Of a DNA stretch of 60,986 bases, positions 26,823-34,891 are shown one piece after another. A model generated the notes under the pieces. It was not told where the DNA came from, searched no databases, and saw only the letters and a program-made list of their open reading frames with translations. Made by a program: the position numbers and the translations under genes. The DNA lies in the NCBI GenBank assembly GCA_013286935.1, contig JABDES010000006.1, positions 1-60,986 of the forward strand, read 5' to 3'. Origin of the DNA: Candidatus Babelota bacterium. Its GTDB lineage: Bacteria > Babelota > Babeliae > Babelales > Vermiphilaceae. Each line of letters opens with the position of its first letter. Position 1 is the first letter of the stretch.

Positions 26823-28193
26823 ATGCGCTATATAATGTACTCAAAGTTTGCTCATCTGTTCCAATATGCGATATATATTACGCATATATTGTTTTTTTGC
26901 GTACAAATGGCTTTTCCAAGTTGTTTGGTGCACGCCTCAGACCAAGACGCTACTGCTTCAGAAAAAGAGGTGTGGCTTACTATCTTTGTCCATGGAATTA
27001 TGAGCATCAAACACCATCTTTCTGTTGAAAATATAATGCGGTTTATTTGTGACGATGTTCGTAATTGTTTATATGAAAAAACGGTGGCAATTATGCGATC
27101 CGATCCGTTTTTTTTTAGAAACCAAGCTATGCAGGAGATTGGCTTGAGGCGAATACCTGATGTAGGTGTTACAGGCATTTCCAACTCTGCCGGTCTCATG
27201 GCAGAATTATTTGATTGTTTGTATGGCAATAATGGCTGTAGCTCGAAGACCGAAACATATTATTACACTTTTGGATGGTCAGGTCTTTTGAGCGCTAACG
27301 CGCGATACGAAGATGCCGTGGTCTTTTTTAATGCTATTTCTAATGAGGTTTCGCGTTTTAAAGATAAAAAGATAATACCAAAAATCCGCATTATAGCTTA
27401 CAGTCACGGGGGAAATGTTAGTTTAAACCTTGCTGCAGTACGTTCTGCTCACCATAATATTCCAGATTTTAAAATAGATGAGTTATTTTTGGTTGGGATC
27501 CCTGTACAACAGGAAACGGACTATTTAATTAATGATCCGATTTTTAAGGCAATTTATAATTTGTATTCTAAGTCTGACCGTATACAAAGATTAGATCCAT
27601 TTTCATCAAAATCATTTTTGTCTAAACGTATTTTTACGCAAAGGCCAGATCTGTCTTTACCAAGTAAGCTTAAGCAAATTGAGATACAAGCTACGCGGTG
27701 TAGTATGCGATTAAAGCGTAAAGAATGCAATAAAAAAGCGGTTCATATTATGGATCGTTATGGAATTGCCTCTGGTAAGTCGAGGCTTTTACGGACGGTC
27801 TCACCTGGTCATGCTGAGTTGTGGTTTTTTGGATGGACGCCGTTTAACTATAGAAAAAATTTTCCGCTTTACCCGTTTCCTAGTATTGCAATTATTCCGT
27901 ATATCACTAGGTATTTTACATCTAAAGATTCCTTGGATTGTAGTATAAATCCATGCGTATTCGATGTTAGGCCGGAGTTTGAACAGATAGTGGTAAAAAT
28001 TGATGGGCAGGTTGATACTATTTCGTTCTTAAAGCAAGTAAATTTTGAGTATATGAAGAAAAAATTAATATCCGTTGCTGGTCGCCGAGCCAGCAACAGC
28101 GTTTACATCATGCGGATTAATAGTGCCTTTGAGCGTGCGCAGGAGTGGCAAAATGCTGAAGATATCATGCACTATGGTTTACCAGACGAATAG
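26823..28193 (+). CDS. Exported alpha/beta hydrolase (lipase-like)
   Basis: This 456-residue protein has a strong GGAGG site 7 bases before its ATG and an export signal over about residues 13-37. The hydrolase core has the oxyanion-loop HG (LTIFVHGIM), a Ser nucleophile elbow (IAYSHGGNV), a candidate acid (YSKSDRIQ) and a candidate His (PGHAELWFFG). The order fits lipases and esterases. Substrate is unknown; an envelope or host lipid is a guess. The gene is convergent with metG, with only 9 bp between stop codons. Confidence 0.7.
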   Translation: MRYIMYSKFAHLFQYAIYITHILFFCVQMAFPSCLVHASDQDATASEKEVWLTIFVHGIMSIKHHLSVENIMRFICDDVRNCLYEKTVAIMRSDPFFFRNQAMQEIGLRRIPDVGVTGISNSAGLMAELFDCLYGNNGCSSKTETYYYTFGWSGLLSANARYEDAVVFFNAISNEVSRFKDKKIIPKIRIIAYSHGGNVSLNLAAVRSAHHNIPDFKIDELFLVGIPVQQETDYLINDPIFKAIYNLYSKSDRIQRLDPFSSKSFLSKRIFTQRPDLSLPSKLKQIEIQATRCSMRLKRKECNKKAVHIMDRYGIASGKSRLLRTVSPGHAELWFFGWTPFNYRKNFPLYPFPSIAIIPYITRYFTSKDSLDCSINPCVFDVRPEFEQIVVKIDGQVDTISFLKQVNFEYMKKKLISVAGRRASNSVYIMRINSAFERAQEWQNAEDIMHYGLPDE

Positions 28194-28202
28194 ATGTGTT
28201 TT

Positions 28203-30206
28203 TTAGCGCAAATGTGTTCCGGGCGCAACAGGCAATATTGGTGACATAAGCTGCGGCTTGCCATTGTTGTCTTGTGCAAGCAACATCATGCCATATGACT
28301 CAAGGCCAAGTATTTTGCGTGGTTTTAAATTGACAACAAAGAGAGCCTGTCTTCCGAGTAGCTCCAACGGTGAATAGTGTGGCGCTATACCACTTAAAAT
28401 TTGTCGAATGCCAATAGGTCCAAAATCAATCATAAGCCTGAGTAATTTATTTGAATTTGGAATCGATTCGCTTGAAATGATTGTTCCGACACATAGTTCT
28501 ACTTTGTTTAAATCCTCAATAGTGATAGTGCTGTTAAGCTTTATTGTCTGTTCAGAATGAGATTCAATTGCTTTTGTTTGCTTTTTATGCTTATGGGATT
28601 CTGGTTTTTTAAATAATTGTTCACCAGGTTTTAGTGAAAAAGGAGAGGTCCATCTATTACAAGTTAACTCCATTATAATATTCCTACCATCAACATTCAT
28701 GCTAGTGCCAAGTTGACTCAGCATCTCCTCCATTTTTTTTGGCATAAAAGGCCACAATAAGGTACCAATAGCCTGTAAGGCATGAGCAGTGGCCGCTAAT
28801 ACTTTTGAGGTTGCATTTTTATCGGTTTTTGCCAATTTCCATGGCTCAAATTCGTTATAATACGTATTGGTAGCCTTTACCAGTTTAAATAAGCAGGCTA
28901 ACGCTAAATGTAGCATGCCATCTCTCATATAACCTTCAATTTCATCAATGATGCTTGTTACCAAGTAGCGAAGTTTGTTGGATTGTCTGTCAAAGTGAGA
29001 TTGAGATTCTATGGTGCCGGTAAAATCAGCTAATTCGAGGCCCGGGAGCTCAGTAAAGATGTTGCTTTCCTCATTGAGCGCCTTTGCAAATGTAACTACT
29101 CTATTGAGTAGATTTCCTAAGTCGTTTGCCAAATCAGAGGAAATTCGCTGCTCAAGATCTGAAATGCTGAACTCACCATCTTGATTTATTGGTATTTGTC
29201 TGCATAAAAAATAACGAACTGCATCAGCCCCATATGTTTGACAAAGCTGTATGGGGTCAATTACGTTTCCAATGGACTTTGACATCTTTTGTTGATTAAC
29301 CTTAATCCATCCATGGACCAATAAGCGTTTTGGTGGTTCCATGCCAATAGACATTAGCATAGCCGGCCAATATACGGCGTGAAATCTAACAATATCCTTC
29401 CCTAGCACATGCAAGTCAGCAGGCCACCAGCGGTTGAGTTCTTGTTCTTTGCCTGATTTGCCAAATCCTATAGCTGTTATGTAGTTACAGAGAGCTTCAA
29501 CCCAAACATATATAACGCTATTGTGTACTGAATCGTCTGGAAATGGTATCCCCCAGGAAACGGATGTTCGGGACAAACTCAAATCTTTAAGGCCATCTTG
29601 GACAAAGCTGATGACTTCGTTAAATCGTTCTTTTGGTGTAATAAAATGTGGATTTGCGCGATAAAAATCAAGAAGCTTGTTTTGATAATTTGATAGTTTG
29701 AAAAACACGGTCTGTTCCGTCAACCACGATACTTTTCGGTCGCACGAGCTACAGAGTGGTTCAGGCTCGCATTCAAGTTTAGGGTTTGATATGAAGGTTT
29801 CACATGGCGTACAGTACCATCCTTCATAGGCAGCTTGATATGTGTCACCAGCTGCTATTAATTGTTTTACAAATTCTTGAGCTCCATGCATATGATATTG
29901 ATCGGTAGTGCGTACAAATTTGCTGTATTCTATATCATATAGTTGCCATGTATCTTGAAATTTTGATATTAATCCATCCGTAAAGTCTTGCGGTGTTTTA
30001 TTGGCAGCATGCGCTGCCTGGGCAATTTTTTGGCCGTGTTCGTCTGTGCCTGTAGCAAAAAACACTGCATCGCCTTTTAACGTATGCCAACGAGCAATCA
30101 CATCTGCTACCAGTGTTGAGTAAAGAGAGCCCAAATGGGGTGCGGCGGTTACATAGTAGATAGGTGTAGTGATATAAAAATGAAGTTTTGATGTAGTTGT
30201 TTTCAT
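28203..30206 (-). CDS. metG: Methionyl-tRNA synthetase
   Basis: This 667-residue enzyme charges tRNA-Met and initiator tRNA. I take ATG 30206 (KTTTSKLHFYITTPIYYV) because upstream codons do not fit the family. The HIGH motif reads PHLGS at 23-27, KMSKS is at 307-311, and a zinc knuckle is formed by CTPC ... CSSC. The tail from about residue 560 is an EMAP-II/Trbp111-like tRNA-binding domain (VGTIISSE, RQALFVVNLKPRKILG) that dimerises and binds tRNA. Length and order are standard for this class. Confidence 0.95.
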   Translation of the reverse strand: MKTTTSKLHFYITTPIYYVTAAPHLGSLYSTLVADVIARWHTLKGDAVFFATGTDEHGQKIAQAAHAANKTPQDFTDGLISKFQDTWQLYDIEYSKFVRTTDQYHMHGAQEFVKQLIAAGDTYQAAYEGWYCTPCETFISNPKLECEPEPLCSSCDRKVSWLTEQTVFFKLSNYQNKLLDFYRANPHFITPKERFNEVISFVQDGLKDLSLSRTSVSWGIPFPDDSVHNSVIYVWVEALCNYITAIGFGKSGKEQELNRWWPADLHVLGKDIVRFHAVYWPAMLMSIGMEPPKRLLVHGWIKVNQQKMSKSIGNVIDPIQLCQTYGADAVRYFLCRQIPINQDGEFSISDLEQRISSDLANDLGNLLNRVVTFAKALNEESNIFTELPGLELADFTGTIESQSHFDRQSNKLRYLVTSIIDEIEGYMRDGMLHLALACLFKLVKATNTYYNEFEPWKLAKTDKNATSKVLAATAHALQAIGTLLWPFMPKKMEEMLSQLGTSMNVDGRNIIMELTCNRWTSPFSLKPGEQLFKKPESHKHKKQTKAIESHSEQTIKLNSTITIEDLNKVELCVGTIISSESIPNSNKLLRLMIDFGPIGIRQILSGIAPHYSPLELLGRQALFVVNLKPRKILGLESYGMMLLAQDNNGKPQLMSPILPVAPGTHLR

Positions 30207-30438
30207 CTGATACCGAAATTCATTATAAATTATATTATTCCATAAATGTACTAATGCTGAAAAGTATAACCATAATGCATGCACAAGTCGAAAATCGATT
30301 ACCTTTAGATAGCAGCAGCATTATCGATCAAAAACATTTTGACAATCTGCATATTTACTGGTATATATTAAGAGTAACAGTGCAACCACTATAATAGTTG
30401 ATGATTACCTTATGAATATAACAAAGGACGGATACATT

Positions 30439-32505
30439 ATGAAAAAATATTTCCTATTTGCAATGATAGCAGCGGTGATGGGACAGCCAATTATGCAATC
30501 TTACGCTGTAGAGGGACCAGAACATACTGATACTGCGACTTCAACATTTATTAAAAAATATATTGTATCTATGGTATTCGTAGGGACTACTGTTTATACA
30601 TTTGCTCGCAGTATGAAGACAATCAATCGTCTTGGTCCTGCCAAGCAAGATGCTGTTTGCTTAGTGAGCATGGCGGTGGCTGTATTATCAACCTATTATA
30701 TAATTAATAAATTCTGTACCCCATATGAACATGCAATTGACAAATATGCCGCACTTTCAGCATTATTGGACCCTTGTCTGAGTGTATGTCCCATTGCAAC
30801 ATTAATTGCCGAAGATGCTCACGAAAAAGAGATTATTCTTAGTTTGGAAAAGTTATATGGTAATGCGCGCTGTTGGATAAGATGTATGGATACGTTAGAG
30901 CAGGCTAAGGTGCTTGTTAGCAGTACGCTTGCAAAGATAGATAAGCTTCGTGCTGTCAACTTAGATGATCCAATATTTCAAAAAATGTGTGATATTGCAG
31001 AAAAACAACTGTTTGCAATCGTGTGTAGTGCCAAAAAAGTGGAACAGGTTGTAAATGAGCATACAAATTCTATATGTGATGGGCGTACGCCATTTGTTCC
31101 ATATGCGCTACTGTTTGATGATATTAAAAATGATATTAAAATAGGTAAAGGCATCTCTAAGCTCATTGCGCCATCATTAATTAAGGATACGTTTGATTCA
31201 GTTGCTGGAGCGGCAGAGGCAAAAGAAGATTTGAAGGATGTTGTAGAATTTTTAAAAAATCCGGAAAAATATGAACAATTAGGTGCCAAAATGAGGCGTG
31301 GGATACTCTTGACTGGGGCGCCTGGTAATGGTAAAACATTGCTTGCACGCGCAGTGGCCGGCGAAGCCAAATGTTCATTTTTTAGTGTAAGCGGTTCAGA
31401 GTTTGATGAAGTATATGTTGGGCTTGGGGCGTCTAGAGTGCGTGATCTTTTTGCGCAGGCGCGACAACATGCACCATGCATAATTTTTATCGATGAAATT
31501 GATGCTGTTGGACACAAAAGAAATGGGCTTGGAACTGACGGTGGTCAGGAACAGACGCTTAATCAGTTATTGACAGAGATGGATGGCTTTCGAACAAATG
31601 CAGGACCTATCGTGGTCATAGCCGCAACAAACCGGCCTGACATGTTAGATCAAGCATTGTTAAGACCAGGAAGATTTGATCGCCATATTGAAGTTCATTA
31701 TCCGGATTTGCCTGACCGTGTAGAGATTTTAAAAGTGCACATTAAATCGGTAACAGTAGATCCTAAGCTTGATTTGTATAAAATAGCGCAGTCAACGCCC
31801 GGCTTTTCGGGGGCAGATCTTGCAAATCTTGTCAATGAGGCTGCTTTACTCGCTTGCAAAAACGATCAAGAATTCATTACTATGAATGATTTTGATCAAG
31901 CGTATGATAAGATTTCATTGGGAGCAGAAAGAAAAAGTATTGTATTGTCAGAAAAAGAGCGCAAAGTGACGGCTTATCATGAATCGGGTCATGCGCTTGC
32001 CAGATTGCTCATGCCACATGATAGTGATCCTTTGCATAAAGTTACCATTTTGCCGCGTGGCAGCAGTTTGGGGGTTACCTTCTCGCTGCCTGAGCATGAT
32101 AAACATTCAACAACAAAACGAGAAATGTTATCGTTTATTATGATAGCTTTAGCTGGTAGAGCTGCGGAAATGTTGATTTTTGATGAGGAAACAACTGGTG
32201 CTTCAAGTGATTTACTAGCTGCAACGAATGTTGCACGTAAAATGGTATGTGATTACGGAATGTCTGAATTGGGACCTGTAGCCTACGCTAAGAATGTAAT
32301 TTCACCAAACGTAGCAGAACAGATAGATATACAAATTCGCAAAATAATTGATGAATGTGAGCAACGTACACGATCTTTGTTACGTGAAAATAAAGACAAG
32401 TTGGACATATTAGCTAAGGCTCTTCTTGAAAAGGGGACTTTGCATGCAGGCGAAATTTATAAACTGCTTGAAATTGATCCAAGAGCAGATCATCAATTGT
32501 TATAA
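30439..32505 (+). CDS. Second FtsH-type protease with a replaced N-terminal region
   Basis: From about residue 245 this 688-residue protein is close to the FtsH at 24208: [30 protein letters not shown], zinc site HESGH, and TTGASSD. The N-terminal 240 residues are unrelated to FtsH. They begin with a signal-peptide-like sequence (FLFAMIAAVMGQPIM ... SYA), followed by hydrophobic segments near 41-57 and 72-91, then a helical, Cys-containing region of about 150 residues. I use ATG 30439, which has AAAGGA about 10 bases upstream, over ATG 30412. The usual periplasmic domain is missing. The catalytic residues are intact, so it should be active. It precedes two J-domain family members. Confidence 0.88.
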   Translation: MKKYFLFAMIAAVMGQPIMQSYAVEGPEHTDTATSTFIKKYIVSMVFVGTTVYTFARSMKTINRLGPAKQDAVCLVSMAVAVLSTYYIINKFCTPYEHAIDKYAALSALLDPCLSVCPIATLIAEDAHEKEIILSLEKLYGNARCWIRCMDTLEQAKVLVSSTLAKIDKLRAVNLDDPIFQKMCDIAEKQLFAIVCSAKKVEQVVNEHTNSICDGRTPFVPYALLFDDIKNDIKIGKGISKLIAPSLIKDTFDSVAGAAEAKEDLKDVVEFLKNPEKYEQLGAKMRRGILLTGAPGNGKTLLARAVAGEAKCSFFSVSGSEFDEVYVGLGASRVRDLFAQARQHAPCIIFIDEIDAVGHKRNGLGTDGGQEQTLNQLLTEMDGFRTNAGPIVVIAATNRPDMLDQALLRPGRFDRHIEVHYPDLPDRVEILKVHIKSVTVDPKLDLYKIAQSTPGFSGADLANLVNEAALLACKNDQEFITMNDFDQAYDKISLGAERKSIVLSEKERKVTAYHESGHALARLLMPHDSDPLHKVTILPRGSSLGVTFSLPEHDKHSTTKREMLSFIMIALAGRAAEMLIFDEETTGASSDLLAATNVARKMVCDYGMSELGPVAYAKNVISPNVAEQIDIQIRKIIDECEQRTRSLLRENKDKLDILAKALLEKGTLHAGEIYKLLEIDPRADHQLL

Positions 32506-32581
32506 TAAAATAAAAGGTTAGAGTTAACAGATATTCTTGTGATCATAAGATTTTTATTAAAAACCTGAACGTGGAGCTTCA

Positions 32582-33724
32582 ATGATTGGTAAAACGACTC
32601 GAATAATCTTTTTGACGATTGTAATTTTGATAAGCAATGCAACTACATTACCAAAACCTCATGTAGCACGCGTAGCCAATTTGGGACGCACTGTAGTCCA
32701 TTTGTTAAATCCATACGATCCAAATTCCATGGGCGCTGAGTTTGCATCACGACTATCAGTTGTGTCTAATGAAACTTCGAGCTCAACCAATGTTGCATTG
32801 GGAACTAATCAATTCTGGCCCTCTACGGGTGACAAGGTTATGGTAGATGGAACACGGGACGTTGTTATTGCTGAGTTTTCGCGTAATATCGGTATAAAAA
32901 ATGGAACGCAGTATACGATTAGTCAAACATTGCATTTGCCCGAAGTAGGGCCGGTAACGTTGATGCAAAAGGTTACAGGTACAGCAACGTCAAGTAAGAT
33001 GCAATTTGGTCTTTGTGCACCTGATCTGGGAGTTGAAGAACAACTGTTTGACGAATTTGAACCAAGCAGTCTTTATAGTCTTAAGTGGCATAAAACGGAA
33101 ATTCCACATAAAGACGGTGAAGGCAACACTGTTGGAACGTACATCATTGACTATGGTTCTTACTATTTTGGATCTTATTTTGCAGGTTTGCAAAAAAGGA
33201 TGTGTAACCCTTTTTACCAAATATTGACCATACTGCGGCGATTATGCTGGAACACTATCTTGTGTAGTGATTTAGCAAATATTGCCAAAGCACTTTTTCC
33301 TACAAAAACTGCAATAGAAAAACAGATTGAGCTTTGTAACCAAAAAATATTAAATGACCGGTCGAATATCGCATGCGATGATGATGTAGAGCAATTAAAG
33401 CAAATGGCTGCTACGTTAAAATGTCGTATAGCAGAGTTAGAACCAAAAATTATTAAGATGCCTAGTGGTAGTATATTCGATCCGGCCTATGCCGCTCAGC
33501 GCGATGAGTATGAAAACAATGACGAAAATAATAAAAATATAGATGAGATGAAATCAATGCAAGCGTTATTAGGATCATCAAATGACATGATATGGAAGCT
33601 TGAAAACGGCTTTTTACGTAAAATGATATCATTACTACCTGTAGCTTCGGTGATATATCTGTTGGCATCAAAGCCCATGCCGTATCCAAATATTATTTAC
33701 AGAGTTGAGTATATTAAGAACTAG
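32582..33724 (+). CDS. J-domain-family paralogue with coiled coil in place of the J-domain
   Basis: This 380-residue protein has a signal peptide (residues about 1-22, IIFLTIVILISNATTLP), a beta-rich domain (FWPSTGD, TLHLPEVGPVTLMQKV, FGLCAPDLGV, IIDYGSYYFGSYFAGL) and a C-terminal hydrophobic helix followed by KPMPYPNIIYRVEY. These parts align with its neighbour at 33734. Where the neighbour has a J-domain, this protein has a charged coiled coil (about residues 235-300) and no His-Pro-Asp. The beta-rich domain should be periplasmic. Function unknown. It lies 76 bp after the second FtsH. Confidence 0.7.
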   Translation: MIGKTTRIIFLTIVILISNATTLPKPHVARVANLGRTVVHLLNPYDPNSMGAEFASRLSVVSNETSSSTNVALGTNQFWPSTGDKVMVDGTRDVVIAEFSRNIGIKNGTQYTISQTLHLPEVGPVTLMQKVTGTATSSKMQFGLCAPDLGVEEQLFDEFEPSSLYSLKWHKTEIPHKDGEGNTVGTYIIDYGSYYFGSYFAGLQKRMCNPFYQILTILRRLCWNTILCSDLANIAKALFPTKTAIEKQIELCNQKILNDRSNIACDDDVEQLKQMAATLKCRIAELEPKIIKMPSGSIFDPAYAAQRDEYENNDENNKNIDEMKSMQALLGSSNDMIWKLENGFLRKMISLLPVASVIYLLASKPMPYPNIIYRVEYIKN

Positions 33725-33733
33725 GAACTGCGT

Positions 33734-34840
33734 ATGAATCGTTTACTACATTATATATCCTTTATAGTATTAATGCAGCCCATATCAATGTTATTTGCCA
33801 AAGCTCACGTTGCGCGGATAGGTAGTCTTGGAAAAACAGTGGTTCATCTTTTTAATGCAACTGAGCCAAGCGCATGTCGATATGATGATGTGGGGCAAAC
33901 GATAAGGGCGATATTTAACGGTGTGCGAAGTTCATCAACACTTTCGGATAGTACATTCTGGCCAAATCCGAGTGATAGTGCTACCATCATAGCAAAACAA
34001 AATATGATCATAGCTGAGTTTTCACGAACCATAGGCATCTCTAAGAAAACTACCCATACGTTTACGGAAACGTTGCATTTACCTGGTGCTGGAGATGTAA
34101 AGCTCATCCAAATTGTTGATGGCACAATGCTTTCGAGCACTATGGAGTTTGGTCTTTGCGCTCCTAGCTTGGGCATTAAACAACAGTTGTTTAATGATTT
34201 TTCATGGCATCAGGTAAGTCTTGTACATTGTGACGCACAAGGAGATCCGGTTGGTGAGTATGTTATAGACTTTTGTCAGTATTATTTTGGTTCCTATTTT
34301 TCAGGTTTATATAAAGGGAAAATTGATATAGCACGTAGATCACTGTGGAATCTTGGCATAGCATATCTAGTGCGCAAGGTGATAGGTCTTCCTGTAGTGG
34401 ATTGTAAAAGCGATGCTTATAAAGAACGTAAAGATTGGGTACAAAAAACATTCTTCGATCCAGTCAAAGCACAACTCATGCCAATTGATAATGCTTATGA
34501 GTTACTTGGAGTGGAAAAATCTGCAACACAAGATGATATTAAAAAGCAATATAAGAAGTTGGTCTTAAAATGGCATCCTGATAGAAACAAAGATAACGTT
34601 GCTGTTGCTACAGAAAAGTTTCAACAAATTAATACCGCCAACGAGATTCTATCTGATGATACAAAACGATCTTTATATGATACTGGATCAAAAATGCTTA
34701 CAGCAGATGCCTTTCTGACTAAGTTGTTGAAAGTATATACTGGTTTAAAAGTCTGTGCTGTTGCAGCGATGGCCATGCTTGTTTCAAGGCCAATGCCGTA
34801 TTCCAATATTCTTTACAAAGTAACGTACAACAGGTTTTAG
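33734..34840 (+). CDS. Exported membrane protein with embedded J-domain
   Basis: This 368-residue protein has a signal peptide ([17 protein letters not shown]), a beta-rich domain ([49 protein letters not shown]), a moderately hydrophobic segment near residues 205-222, and a J-domain from about 252 ([20 protein letters not shown], His-Pro-Asp at 281-283, then a helix ending [12 protein letters not shown]). A hydrophobic helix ([16 protein letters not shown]) and tail follow. The two hydrophobic segments around the J-domain would return it to the cytoplasm where DnaK is. It sits 9 bp after the paralogue at 32582, and is also related to the gene at 1-972. A role linking envelope proteins to Hsp70 is an inference. 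Confidence 0.78.
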   Translation: MNRLLHYISFIVLMQPISMLFAKAHVARIGSLGKTVVHLFNATEPSACRYDDVGQTIRAIFNGVRSSSTLSDSTFWPNPSDSATIIAKQNMIIAEFSRTIGISKKTTHTFTETLHLPGAGDVKLIQIVDGTMLSSTMEFGLCAPSLGIKQQLFNDFSWHQVSLVHCDAQGDPVGEYVIDFCQYYFGSYFSGLYKGKIDIARRSLWNLGIAYLVRKVIGLPVVDCKSDAYKERKDWVQKTFFDPVKAQLMPIDNAYELLGVEKSATQDDIKKQYKKLVLKWHPDRNKDNVAVATEKFQQINTANEILSDDTKRSLYDTGSKMLTADAFLTKLLKVYTGLKVCAVAAMAMLVSRPMPYSNILYKVTYNRF

Positions 34841-34856
34841 CCAGAGATAGTACACG

Positions 34857-34880
34857 CTTGGTCTAAAAACTTTAGTCAAG
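34857..34880. terminator. Hairpin between convergent genes
   Basis: CTTG and CTAAA (34857-34867) pair with TTTAG and CAAG (34871-34880) around AAC, with a small internal bulge. It sits in the 51-bp gap between the J-domain gene and ileS, which converge. No clear T-run, so only a weak call. Confidence 0.3.
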
Positions 34881-34891
34881 TGCTATTGCTA

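Noticed and set aside
26738-27028. 96-residue plus-strand ORF overlapping the lipase-like gene
   Set aside because: Different frame over the signal peptide of the better-supported gene, without the GGAGG site.
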